Of a DNA stretch of 64,000 bases, positions 45,474 through 53,934 are shown piece by piece. The notes beneath the pieces were generated by a model. The model saw nothing but the letters and a program-made list of their open reading frames with translations, did not search any database and was not told the origin of the DNA. Within the stretch, counting starts at the first letter, position 1, and every line of letters starts with the position of its first letter. Origin of the DNA: Allorhizobium sonneratiae (lineage in GTDB: Bacteria > Pseudomonadota > Alphaproteobacteria > Rhizobiales > Rhizobiaceae); the NCBI RefSeq assembly GCF_023700755.1, contig NZ_JAMKOJ010000013.1:57911-121910 (forward strand). The letters run 5' to 3'. A program made the position numbers and the translations under genes.

Positions 45474-46448
45474 ATGGCCGAGTGCATATCGATTGAACGA
45501 GAGCCGAAGACAGCGATTGCGGCGGCACTGCCGCTGCTTGCGCAAGGGGCCGCCATCGCCATTCCGACCGAAACCGTTTATGGGCTTGCCGCCGACGCCA
45601 CCAATCCGCAAGCCATCACCCGGATTTACGAGACCAAGGGCCGCCCGCGCTTCAATCCGCTCATCTGCCACATGGCCGATCTTGCCATGGCGGAGCGTCA
45701 TGCCCGTTTCGATCCCCTGTCACGGACCCTTGCCGAACGCTTCTGGCCGGGACCGCTGACGCTCATTCTGCCATTGCAAGATGGCTCGCCCATCCATCCG
45801 CTGGCAACAGCCGGGCTGGATACGGTGGGTGTGCGTTGCCCCAGAGGTTTTGCCGGGCAGTTGATTGCCGCCTTCGGCCAACCGCTTGCCGCCCCCAGCG
45901 CCAACACGTCCGGGCGGATCAGCCCAACCTCGGCGACCCATGTCGAGGCCGATCTTGGGGACAAAATCCCGCTGATCCTCGATGGCGGCACGGCGGGTGT
46001 CGGAGTGGAATCCACCATCGTCAAGGTGGAAAATGGGGCGGTACATCTGCTTCGTCCCGGCGGGCTTGCGGCGGAAGAGATCGAAGCCTGTCTTGGTCTT
46101 TCGCTCATCCGGCCCGAAAAAGCAGGCGCGATTATCGAAGCGCCGGGCATGCTGGCCTCCCATTACGCGCCGGATGCGCCAGTCAGGCTGAATGCGCTTG
46201 AAATTCATGCCGGAGAGGCGGCTATCCTTTTCGGCCGAGACACGCCGGCAGGGCTGGACAAGGCGCATTTCATTCGCAATCTGAGCCCCGAAGGCAAGCT
46301 TGCCGAGGCCGCTGCGGCGCTGTTTCAAACGATGAAGGAGGCCGATGCCAGCGGTGCGGCCCGCATTGCCTTCGTTCCCATTCCCATGCAGGGTCTCGGC
46401 GAGGCGATCAACGACCGGATCGAACGGGCGGCGGCTCCCAGAGCCTAG
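45474..46448 (+). CDS. tsaC: L-threonylcarbamoyladenylate synthase (Sua5/TsaC)
   Basis: Makes threonylcarbamoyl-AMP for the universal t6A37 modification of ANN-decoding tRNAs. 324 residues, the two-domain Sua5 form: YrdC-like domain (about 10-195, IPTETVYGLAADATN, KGRPRFNPLICH and PSANTSGRISPTS) plus the Sua5 C-terminal domain. The stop codon TAG (46446-46448) is formed by the TA duplication and first base of the MITE-like element that follows directly. The original stop may have been displaced by the insertion. Confidence 0.9.
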   Translation: MAECISIEREPKTAIAAALPLLAQGAAIAIPTETVYGLAADATNPQAITRIYETKGRPRFNPLICHMADLAMAERHARFDPLSRTLAERFWPGPLTLILPLQDGSPIHPLATAGLDTVGVRCPRGFAGQLIAAFGQPLAAPSANTSGRISPTSATHVEADLGDKIPLILDGGTAGVGVESTIVKVENGAVHLLRPGGLAAEEIEACLGLSLIRPEKAGAIIEAPGMLASHYAPDAPVRLNALEIHAGEAAILFGRDTPAGLDKAHFIRNLSPEGKLAEAAAALFQTMKEADASGAARIAFVPIPMQGLGEAINDRIERAAAPRA

Positions 46449-46713
46449 GGTCAAAACTCAATCAGGATGGTTGTTCTGCAAGGCGTATTTTGTGTCGGAG
46501 GAGAAGGAAAGGTGCAGGAAATGCTCCCCATTTTCAAACCTTTCCGACGCCCGCAGGCACAAATTACGCCTTGCCCAAAGGGTTGTACGGGATGGGCCGC
46601 CTGATTGCGAACAATGCGCGACAAGGCAAACCGGCCTTGTCTTGCGCTTGTTCGCTGCCATACAATCCCATCCCGTTCAACAGAACACCCATCCTGAGTG
46701 AGTTTTGACCCTA
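46446..46713. mobile_element. MITE-like non-autonomous element with TA duplication and double internal hairpins
   Basis: The element is 264 bp (46448-46711) flanked by TA on both sides (46446-46447 and 46712-46713). Terminal inverted repeats are 31 bp, 46448-46478 and 46681-46711, with 29 of 31 positions matching, beginning gggtcaaaactca. Inside are two hairpins. The first spans 46479-46573 (arms caaggcgtattttgtg and cacaaattacgccttg, one mismatch). The second spans 46587-46676 (acgggatggg/cccatcccgt, with gcgaacaa/ttgttcgc and gacaaggc/gccttgtc inside). There is no transposase. TA target use points to an IS630/mariner-type helper elsewhere in the genome. Confidence 0.85.
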
Positions 46714-46842
46714 GTGCATCATTGCTTAAATCCGGTGAGATTGAAGGCGAACATGATGCAGCAAATTTAAAGGACTACAGCGTCCTTTGTGCGTTTTATA
46801 AAACGCAACCGCGCTGTAGAGGACCATAAAACGCGACATGAT
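46713..46842. repeat. Reversed copy of dispersed intergenic repeat plus R-type end
   Basis: Order: tgcatcattgcttaaatccgg, gatgcagcaaatttaaagg, then the P palindrome with gcgttttataaaacgc and cgcgctgtag. It is followed by ataaaacgcgacatga, which is the reversed end of module R. It lies directly against the MITE and just before the Shine-Dalgarno of the next gene. Confidence 0.8.
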
Positions 46843-46859
46843 TTAGGAGGTGCAAACCG

Positions 46860-48293
46860 ATGACCGACGCGCTGCCGACCCCTGCCCGTCTTGATGATTT
46901 CATCGCCATCGTCGGCAAAGCCCATGCCCTGACCGCGCCGGATGACATCGAACCCTATCTCACCGAAAATCGCGGACTTTATCGCGGCGCCTCGTCGCTG
47001 GTGCTCAAACCCGGCTCGACACAGGAGGTGGCGAAGATCATGGCGCTGGCAAGCGCGACGCACACACCGATCGTGCCGGTTGGCGGGCGCACCGGCCATG
47101 TCGGCGGCCAGGTGCCGCGCGAAAACGGCGAGGACATTCTTCTGTCGCTGGAGCGGCTGAACCGCATCCGCGAGGTCGATCCTGTCGGCAATGTCGTGAT
47201 TGCCGAGGCGGGCGTGGTGCTGGATGCCGTCCACAAGGCCGCCGATGCCGTCGACCGGCTGTTTCCGCTGTCGCTCGGCTCGCAGGGTTCTTGCCAGATC
47301 GGCGGCAATCTTTCGACAAATGCCGGCGGCACGGCGGTGCTCACCTATGGCAATATGCGGCATCTGTGCCTCGGGCTGGAGGTGGTGTTACCGACAGGGG
47401 AAATCTGGGACGGATTGCGGCGGCTGAAAAAGGACAATAGCGGCTATGACCTGCGCGATCTCTTCATCGGCGCGGAAGGCACGCTCGGCATCATCACCGC
47501 CGCTGTGCTGAAGCTTTATCCGAAACCGCTCGGCCATGAGGTTGGTTTTGCCGGGCTTGCCTCGCCGGAGGCCGCCCTCAAACTGTTCGAGAAAGCCAGC
47601 GCCATCTGCGGCTCGGCACTGACCGGTTTCGAGCTGATGCCCCGCATCGGGGTGGAATTTACCAGCCGCCATATCGAAAACGTCAGAGACCCGCTGACAA
47701 GCCCGCATGACTGGTATGTGCTGATCGATATTTCCACCTCCGACAGGGCCGAGACCGCCCGCGCCATGCTGGAGACCGTGCTGGAACAAGGCTATGAGAC
47801 CGGCGTGATCGAAGATGCGGTCATGGCCGAAACCGTTGCACAGCAAAGGGCGCTCTGGCACATGCGCGAAAGCATGTCGGAGGCGCAAAAGCCGGAAGGC
47901 GGCTCGATCAAGCACGATGTCTCGGTGCCGGTTGCCGCCATTCCCGCCTTCATGCGCGAGGCCGAAACCGCCGTTTTGCAGGCGGTGCCCGGCGCGCGCA
48001 TCTGCGGCTTCGGCCATCTCGGCGACGGCAATATTCATTACAATATCAGCCAGCCCGTCGGGGCCGACAAGGCGGCCTTCATTGGCCGCTGGCGCGAGGT
48101 CAACGCCATTGTCCACGCCATCGTGCGCGCTCACGGCGGCTCGATTTCCGCCGAACATGGTGTGGGCCAGTTGAAGCGCGACGAGCTGATCGAGATCCGC
48201 CCGGCCATCGAGACCGAACTGATGAACCGGATCAAACAGGCCTTCGATCCGAAGGGCATTCTCAATCCGGGCAAGATGGTGCGCCTGCCATGA
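46860..48293 (+). CDS. FAD-linked D-2-hydroxyacid (D-lactate/2-hydroxyglutarate-like) dehydrogenase
   Basis: Flavoprotein of 477 residues that oxidises a D-2-hydroxyacid and passes electrons to the respiratory chain or an electron-transfer flavoprotein. FAD-binding PCMH domain in the N-terminal half (VPVGGRTGHVGGQVP, LGSQGSCQIGGNLSTNAGG, FIGAEGTLGIITAAVLKLYP) and the C-terminal oxidase domain (FGHLGDGNIHYNIS, ISAEHGVGQLKR). Start ATG 46860 follows a perfect AGGAGG (46845-46850). The ModE-like gene overlaps its end. Whether it prefers D-lactate or D-2-hydroxyglutarate is not decided. Confidence 0.85.
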   Translation: MTDALPTPARLDDFIAIVGKAHALTAPDDIEPYLTENRGLYRGASSLVLKPGSTQEVAKIMALASATHTPIVPVGGRTGHVGGQVPRENGEDILLSLERLNRIREVDPVGNVVIAEAGVVLDAVHKAADAVDRLFPLSLGSQGSCQIGGNLSTNAGGTAVLTYGNMRHLCLGLEVVLPTGEIWDGLRRLKKDNSGYDLRDLFIGAEGTLGIITAAVLKLYPKPLGHEVGFAGLASPEAALKLFEKASAICGSALTGFELMPRIGVEFTSRHIENVRDPLTSPHDWYVLIDISTSDRAETARAMLETVLEQGYETGVIEDAVMAETVAQQRALWHMRESMSEAQKPEGGSIKHDVSVPVAAIPAFMREAETAVLQAVPGARICGFGHLGDGNIHYNISQPVGADKAAFIGRWREVNAIVHAIVRAHGGSISAEHGVGQLKRDELIEIRPAIETELMNRIKQAFDPKGILNPGKMVRLP

Positions 48294-48655
48294 GCGTGCC
48301 GCCCAAAAGCCTGCTGCGCATCGATCTCAACAATGGCACACGCCTTGGACCCGGCAAGATCCAGCTGTTGCGGCTGATCGGTGACACCGGCTCGATCCGG
48401 GCTGCGGGAAAGGCGCTCGGCATGTCCTATCGCCGTGCCTGGCTTTTGGCCGACGAGATCAACCGCATGTTCGTTGAACCCGCCATTGCCACCCGCCATG
48501 GCGGTGCAAGCGGCGGCGGGGCGGGTCTCACCGCCTTTGGCGAGCAGCTTCTGGCGCGTGCCGAGGCGATGGATGACAAGGCACGAAAGCTGCTGGCCGA
48601 GGACATTGCCTGGCTGGAGGCGCAGACCAATGCGGATTATTCCGCGCCCCGGTAA
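48290..48655 (+). CDS. modE: ModE-like winged-helix regulator, DNA-binding domain only
   Basis: 121-residue LysR-type winged-helix protein matching the N-terminal DNA-binding domain of ModE (RLGPGKIQLLRLIGDTGSI, GKALGMSYRRAWLL, HGGASGGGAGLTAFG). The C-terminal Mop/TOBE molybdate-binding domain of E. coli ModE is absent, so molybdate sensing must come from elsewhere or differ. It starts in an ATGA overlap with the dehydrogenase gene and its 3' end overlaps modC by 19 bp. It is the likely regulator of the modABC operon through the Mo-box at 51280-51303. Confidence 0.8.
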   Translation: MSVPPKSLLRIDLNNGTRLGPGKIQLLRLIGDTGSIRAAGKALGMSYRRAWLLADEINRMFVEPAIATRHGGASGGGAGLTAFGEQLLARAEAMDDKARKLLAEDIAWLEAQTNADYSAPR

Positions 48656-49719
48656 AGCCCGCCACGCCGGATCGACACCGCCTTGAACAGCACCGTCACC
48701 GGTGCATCGGGGGCAAGCTGCAATGCCTGTTCGGAACGACGGGTGATTTCGGCGCGGATGATCTCGCCGGAGCAGTCGACCTCGACCATCAGGCTTTCGC
48801 CCAGATCGTTGATGCTGCGCACCCTCCCGTTCAGGCGGTTGAGCGTCGACACATCGCCGACATGGGGCCCGGCCAGCACCACATCACTGACCGGTAAAAA
48901 CAGGCGGATTGCCTGACCGACCGGCAGATCGGTGCGCTTCAGATAAAGCGTTCCGGCATCGCTTGCGGCAAAGGTCAGCCCTTCCTTCGGCGCGTGGCCG
49001 GTGATGACCGCCCGGATGAAACTGCCGGAGCGGTTGTCTCCGAGATCGGGCAAGGGACCGGGCAGATCGCCTGTCCCATCCAGCAGGCTCGCTTCACCGG
49101 CGCGCATGGCAACGATATGGGTGGCAAGCCGCGTGACCTCCTCAGCCGAATGGCTGACATAGAGGATCGGCACGCCCGCCTCATCGCGGATGCGCTCGAT
49201 ATAGGGCAGGATCTGCGCCTTGATCGTCTGATCGAGCGCCGAAAGCGGCTCATCCATCACCAGCAGGCGCGGGCAAGACAGCAGCGCCCGGCCGATGGCC
49301 ACCCGCTGTTTTTCACCGCCGGAGAGCCGGTTTGGCGCACGATCAAGGAGAGGCGCAATGCCGAGCAGATCGGCGACCGCATCAAGGCTATCGCGCCTGT
49401 CGCCATGGGGAGCAAACCTTTGGCCATAGAGCAGATTGGCCCGGACGCTCAGATGCGGGAAAAGCCGCGGCTCCTGAAACACATAGCCAATGCGGCGGCG
49501 ATGCACTGGTAAAAAGGTGCCGCTTTTGCTGTCGCTCCACACCGTGCCGTTAAACACCACCCGCCCCGCCTCGGGCCGGATCAGCCCGGCCACAGCATTG
49601 ATCAGCGTCGTCTTGCCGGAGCCGGATGGGCCGAACAGCGCCGTCAGCCCGGCGCCGAGCCTGAGATCGGCAGCAAGACGGAACGCGCCCTGTGTATGGG
49701 TGAGCGAAATCTCCAGCAT
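48637..49719 (-). CDS. modC: Molybdate ABC transporter ATP-binding protein
   Basis: ATPase of the molybdate importer, 360 residues. Walker A is GPSGSGKTT, the signature LSGGEKQRVAIGRALL and Walker B LLVMDEPLSALD. The C-terminal 130 residues hold a Mop/TOBE fold (about 290-350, GRVRSINDLGESLMVEVDC) that may bind molybdate. The ATG at 49719 overlaps the modB stop (ATGA). A much longer reading frame through 50310 is only read-through of the other frame of modB. Converges with modE, overlapping it by 19 bp (48637-48655). Confidence 0.93.
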   Translation of the reverse strand: MLEISLTHTQGAFRLAADLRLGAGLTALFGPSGSGKTTLINAVAGLIRPEAGRVVFNGTVWSDSKSGTFLPVHRRRIGYVFQEPRLFPHLSVRANLLYGQRFAPHGDRRDSLDAVADLLGIAPLLDRAPNRLSGGEKQRVAIGRALLSCPRLLVMDEPLSALDQTIKAQILPYIERIRDEAGVPILYVSHSAEEVTRLATHIVAMRAGEASLLDGTGDLPGPLPDLGDNRSGSFIRAVITGHAPKEGLTFAASDAGTLYLKRTDLPVGQAIRLFLPVSDVVLAGPHVGDVSTLNRLNGRVRSINDLGESLMVEVDCSGEIIRAEITRRSEQALQLAPDAPVTVLFKAVSIRRGGLYRGAE

Positions 49720-50408
49720 CAGCGCGTCAGCCTGAGAGCCATGCGCCGTGCCAGAAGCTCGGAGGCCAATAGTGCCAGAAGCGAGATGGCGACAGACACG
49801 AGCGTCAGGCGCAGCGCTGCCTGATCGCCGCCCGGCACCTGGGTATAATTGTAGATCGCCATGGACAGGGTCTGGGTTTCGCCGGGAATGTTGGAGACGA
49901 AGGTGATGGTTGCGCCAAATTCTCCCATGGCCTTGGCGAAGGAGAGTACGGTTCCGGCAATCAGCCCCGGCAGGATCAGCGGCAGGGTCACGGTGAAAAA
50001 CACCAGCACCGGCGGCGCGCCCAGCGTTCCGGCGGCGGTTTCCAGCTTGCGGTCGACACCATCGAGCGACAGGCGGATGGCGCGGACCATCAGCGGAAAA
50101 CCCATCACCGCCGCAGCCAGCGCCGCCCCGGTCCAGCGAAAGGCGAAGACCAGGCCGAACCAGCGCTCCAGCGCCGCCCCGATCACACCCTTGCGGCCAA
50201 ACAGGATGAGCAGCAGATACCCGGTCACCACCGGCGGCATAATCAGCGGCAGATGCACGATGCCATCGAGCAATCCACGCCCGAAAAACCGCTTGCGCGA
50301 CAGAAGCCAAGCCACCAGAAGGCCCGGCGGCAGGGACAAGACCGCCGCCACCAGCGCCACTTTCACCGTCAGGCCGATGGCCGTTATATCATCCGCCGAA
50401 AACTGCAC
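49719..50408 (-). CDS. modB: Molybdate ABC transporter permease
   Basis: Inner-membrane channel subunit of the ModABC importer, 229 residues with about five helices. The EAA loop contacting ModC is LETAAGTLGAPP followed by LPLILPGLIAGTVLSFAKAMG. Start of the chain (DDITAIGLTVKVALVAAVLS) is typical for this family. Located between modA (50 bp upstream) and modC (overlapping), transcribed from the Mo-box promoter. Confidence 0.93.
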   Translation of the reverse strand: MQFSADDITAIGLTVKVALVAAVLSLPPGLLVAWLLSRKRFFGRGLLDGIVHLPLIMPPVVTGYLLLILFGRKGVIGAALERWFGLVFAFRWTGAALAAAVMGFPLMVRAIRLSLDGVDRKLETAAGTLGAPPVLVFFTVTLPLILPGLIAGTVLSFAKAMGEFGATITFVSNIPGETQTLSMAIYNYTQVPGGDQAALRLTLVSVAISLLALLASELLARRMALRLTR

Positions 50409-50458
50409 GCGCTGTCACTGCCTGTCTGAATACTGCGATGATTTAATCCTTTACCGGC

Positions 50459-51241
50459 TCATGATTTACGATCAAGCACGGTAAAACCGGCCTTGGTGAA
50501 AATCTCACGCGCCGCATCCGATTGCAGATAGGTGAGGAAGGCCTTTGCCTCGGGATTGCTGCTGGTTTTCAGCAGGGCCGCCGGATAGACGATCGGCGGG
50601 TGAGAGCCGACCGGAAAGCGATCGACGACCTTCACATCGGGATCGACACGGGCATCGGTTTCATAAACGATGCCGAGCGGCGCTTCCCCGCGCGCGACCA
50701 GCGCCAAAGCGGCGCGAACATTTTCGGCCTGAGCGATTTTGTCCTGGACGCTCGCCCAAAGCCCGAGCTTTTCCAGCGCCGCCTTGCCGTAAATGCCTGC
50801 CGGAACGGCATTGACGCTGGCCATGGCCAGCCGACCGCCCTTGAGCAGCCCGGCAAGATCGAGACCCGGCTTGATCTCGGCGGTGATTTTTGACGATGCA
50901 GGTGCAATCAGCACCAGACGGTTGCCCAAAAGGTTGATACGAGTTCCCGGTTGCAGCGTTCCTTCCTTGTCGAGATGATCCATCCAGTCGAGATCGGCGG
51001 AGATAAAGAGATCGGCTGGCGCACCCTGATCGATCTGTTTTGCCAGAGCCGAACTGCCGGCAAAGGACAGCCGAACGTCATGACCGGTCTTTTCCTTCCA
51101 CTGCGCGGCAATCGCCGTCATGGTTTCCTTGAGGCTGGCGGCAGCAAAGACCGTGACACCGCCATCGGCAGCAAGGGCCGACAACGGCCAGGCCAGCGCC
51201 AGAAGCGCGCTGAGGACAAGACGAAGCAAAGGCAGGCGCAT
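50459..51241 (-). CDS. modA: Molybdate-binding periplasmic protein
   Basis: Substrate-binding protein, 260 residues with a signal peptide (RLVLSALLALAWPLSALA-A). The oxyanion pocket sequences VTVFAAASLKETM, FAGSSALAKQI and GAPADLFISAD are characteristic of ModA, as is NVRAALALVARGEAPLGIVY near residue 170. The ATG at 51241 (GGGAG 6 nt upstream) is used; an ATG at 51262 is possible. First gene of modABC; a Mo-box lies about 40 bp upstream. Confidence 0.93.
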   Translation of the reverse strand: MRLPLLRLVLSALLALAWPLSALAADGGVTVFAAASLKETMTAIAAQWKEKTGHDVRLSFAGSSALAKQIDQGAPADLFISADLDWMDHLDKEGTLQPGTRINLLGNRLVLIAPASSKITAEIKPGLDLAGLLKGGRLAMASVNAVPAGIYGKAALEKLGLWASVQDKIAQAENVRAALALVARGEAPLGIVYETDARVDPDVKVVDRFPVGSHPPIVYPAALLKTSSNPEAKAFLTYLQSDAAREIFTKAGFTVLDRKS

Positions 51242-51279
51242 GACAAACTCCCAATTCGGCATCGTCTGCCGATCTTTTA

Positions 51280-51303
51280 CGATATATTTTCACGGATATA
51301 TCG
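51280..51303. promoter_or_regulatory. Mo-box, ModE-type operator of modABC
   Basis: Perfect 8-bp arms cgatatat (51280-51287) and atatatcg (51296-51303) spaced by 8 nt, matching the TATATA-core palindrome of ModE sites. It lies about 38 bp upstream of the modA start codon, where binding would block transcription. Confidence 0.8.
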
Positions 51304-51314
51304 ATAGATCTGAA

Positions 51315-51347
51315 AAAGGCAAGGCGCAATATCTGCGCCCTGCCTTT
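51315..51347. terminator. Terminator of the DUF1217 gene
   Basis: Stem arms aaaggcaaggcgca (51315-51328) and tgcgccctgccttt (51334-51347), 14 bp with one mismatch, loop 5. Read on the minus strand it is followed by a T run. It separates the DUF1217 gene from the Mo-box. Confidence 0.8.
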
Positions 51348-51358
51348 GATTCTCTCAA

Positions 51359-53554
51359 TCAGGAGTGATTGAGCGCATTGACGGACGTCAGCAGATCGGC
51401 GCTGATGCTGGCGGAAGTGGTGCCGCCGCCGAGAATGGCCAGCGCGGCGCTGGCAGACGAGCTGACACCCGTATTATTGGCGATATCATACATGGCGGTG
51501 AAGCGTTTGAGGAACTTGTCGAGCTTGGTCGGATCATTGAGATCCTTCAGATCCATCTGCTTATCGATGACCTTGGCCTGCTGATCGATATCCATACTGC
51601 TCATGTCAGAGGGCAGGCTGAAGGCGGTTCGATAGACTTCCAGAAGTGCCGAGTCGCCGAGAATGTCATAGGAGGAGGTAATCGTCGGCGCCTTGCGCTG
51701 GAAATAAAGCGCCAGCCGCACGCCAGCATTGCTGTCCCCCTGTTCGGTTTCCAGCGTCTGGTGCAGATAGAGATTCTCGGTATTGACCATCGTGCCGCGA
51801 TTTTGCGCGCCCATGACGGTGCTTTTATCCAGCTTGCCGTCTGTGTTGAAATTGAAGGAGGCGACGAACTCGGCATAGCGCTCATCATCCTGACTGTTGG
51901 CGAAGCTTTTCGGATCGGAAAGATCGGAGGAAAACAGCTGTTTCAACATGTCGTTGCTGACCTTGCTCGGATCGAGCCCATCGGAGGTCAGAACGAAATC
52001 CACCAGCTTGCGATCCTTGATCAGATCAGCCGAGGTGCGCACCTTGACGATATTGTCCTGATAATATTGTGCATCCTTTTCCGCCGCTGCCTTCGCGGTT
52101 GTCTGGTCCTTGCCGGTCAGGAAGCGGGTTTTCTGAACGATATAGTCCTTTGCCGTGTTGGTGATGGTCGATTCCGACTGGGCCAGAAGCGGCACACCCG
52201 CCGTGCCGTCAGATTTGAAGTTGAAGGCGCTGGCCAGACTGATCAGCGCCTTGTTATGCGTCATGTTGACATAGCTTTTCGGGTCGTTGACATCGCTGGT
52301 CAGAACCTTCTTGATCGTCGCCTTGCTGTATTGCGTCTGATCAATGTCGAAGGCCTGCATCACCATGTTGTAGACCCGCTCATTGCCCATAAGCTTATCC
52401 ACCGTGTCGATCGACTTCATCTGGGTGGAATAGAAATCGATGTTGCTCTGCGTGGTCTTGTCATCGGCGGCGGAATAGTTCGTCATATATTGCGCCGTCA
52501 GCGTCGATAACTGGTCGCTGTTTTGTGCATTGCCGGCGGCAACATCGCCATTGGTGTCAAAGTTGAACATCTTGGCGATCTTGGCGTAGGAGCCATCCGT
52601 GCTTTCCGTATTGGCGTAGCTTTTCGGATCGGAAAGATCGCTGGTGACGATGTTTTCGAAGGTCGATTTCAGCATGTTCGGGTTCAGCCCCAACGCCGTC
52701 TTCACATAGCTGAACAGACGCGAATCGCCGGTGATGTCGGAGGCCTTGGTGACAGTGGCCAGTTTTTCCTTGTAATAATCGGTCTCGCGCCCGGCCTGAT
52801 AGTCGCCCTCCGTGCTGGGCACGGTTTCCAGATAGGAAAGCTCCATGTCCTCCTTGGCAGAGGCGGTCATCGCTGTGCTGTTCTTCAGTGAACCATCGGT
52901 GTTGAAGCCGAGGGCAGCGATCATATTGAGATAGGTCTGCTTGTTCGTGGTCAGCGTGTTGACATAGCTGGTTGAATCGTTCGGGTCGCTGGTCAGCACC
53001 TTTTTCAGGAAATCCGTGGAATAATATTGCGTGTCGAGCCCGTTGGCCTTCAGCACATATTCCGTCAGCCGTGAATTGTTGAGCAGATCGTCGACAGACT
53101 TCACCTGATCGATCGCCGTATCAAAATAGCTGGTTTCGGTCGCCGCATCATCCTGCTGATTGGTCAGGGACTGTTTATAGAGGCCGATCAGATCGTCTTC
53201 CTGGTTCGACGTCTGGATATCGGTGGTTTCCTTGGAAAAGTTGAAGGAGGCGGCATATTCGCGGTATCGATCATCCGTCAGCTTGTTGGCGAAGCTGTTC
53301 TGATCGGTCAGATCGCTTTCCAGCACTTTCTTCATGAAGCCTTTGGCATAGATCATGTCGGAAAGGCCGTTGGCCGTCATCGTATAATCGTAGAGCCGAT
53401 CGTCCTTGAGCAGATCGTCAACCGTCTTCACATTGCCGATATTGGCCTTGTAATAGGCGGCATCCTTGCTGACCTGCGGTTCCTGGGAAACGCGTTGCAG
53501 ACTCTTGCTCATGTCGCGCGTCACGAGATCGTAGCTGACATAGGTGGAAACCAT
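51359..53554 (-). CDS. DUF1217 protein with six tandem repeats
   Basis: 731 residues built of six degenerate copies of one module starting at about residues 34, 143, 260, 374, 497 and 616 (spacing 109-123). Each has an aromatic start (YY/YF/FY), a D-L region, a conserved LxSDLxDPKSxAN stretch and ends in a phenylalanine-rich FNF motif followed by TDG. No signal peptide. This is the DUF1217 family, usually found in rhizobial flagellar gene clusters, here in isolation between mod genes and a hypothetical gene. The ATG at 53554 is used; the more distal TTG is less likely. Role unknown; a structural or secreted surface protein is plausible. Confidence 0.85.
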   Translation of the reverse strand: MVSTYVSYDLVTRDMSKSLQRVSQEPQVSKDAAYYKANIGNVKTVDDLLKDDRLYDYTMTANGLSDMIYAKGFMKKVLESDLTDQNSFANKLTDDRYREYAASFNFSKETTDIQTSNQEDDLIGLYKQSLTNQQDDAATETSYFDTAIDQVKSVDDLLNNSRLTEYVLKANGLDTQYYSTDFLKKVLTSDPNDSTSYVNTLTTNKQTYLNMIAALGFNTDGSLKNSTAMTASAKEDMELSYLETVPSTEGDYQAGRETDYYKEKLATVTKASDITGDSRLFSYVKTALGLNPNMLKSTFENIVTSDLSDPKSYANTESTDGSYAKIAKMFNFDTNGDVAAGNAQNSDQLSTLTAQYMTNYSAADDKTTQSNIDFYSTQMKSIDTVDKLMGNERVYNMVMQAFDIDQTQYSKATIKKVLTSDVNDPKSYVNMTHNKALISLASAFNFKSDGTAGVPLLAQSESTITNTAKDYIVQKTRFLTGKDQTTAKAAAEKDAQYYQDNIVKVRTSADLIKDRKLVDFVLTSDGLDPSKVSNDMLKQLFSSDLSDPKSFANSQDDERYAEFVASFNFNTDGKLDKSTVMGAQNRGTMVNTENLYLHQTLETEQGDSNAGVRLALYFQRKAPTITSSYDILGDSALLEVYRTAFSLPSDMSSMDIDQQAKVIDKQMDLKDLNDPTKLDKFLKRFTAMYDIANNTGVSSSASAALAILGGGTTSASISADLLTSVNALNHS

Positions 53555-53934
53555 TCCAAGACCATCCTTCAATCACAGGAAGGTGCCATCATGGTCCCTT
53601 ATCCTTTCCCCTGCCTGACAACGCCATCAGCGCTTGACGCGACCCGATGCCCACACACCGTTCATGATCGCAAATCCTGATCTGCCCCACGGAGGAAGAC
53701 AGACCTTAGATCACAGAGGTTATTTTCAACGCGCTGCCCACATCATGCGCGCTCAAATATTAATACCATAAGAAGTCATGGCTTGCATTAAAAAAACCGT
53801 TAGCATTCGATGAAACTCATAAACCAAAATGAAACCTATGATGATTGGAATTCGATAACCATCTGGTGAAGCAAAGTTTTCTTAACCGCAATTCTTAAGC
53901 GCTCCGGAACAGGACAACGCTATCCTCACACTCA
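53555..53934. other. AT-rich intergenic region
   Basis: 380 bp between divergent DUF1217 and DUF6101-like genes. The part from about 53740 to 53900 is AT-rich and should hold promoters; I see no clear operator or CtrA box (ttaa pairs here have the wrong spacing). Confidence 0.45.

Noticed and set aside
48637..50310. 557-codon open frame suggesting a ModB-ModC fusion
   Set aside because: The N-terminal 197 codons are another frame of modB; modC proper starts at 49719 in an ATGA overlap with modB.
53880..53905. Second CtrA box (ttaa pair)
   Set aside because: The two ttaa half-sites are 9 bases apart, not 7.
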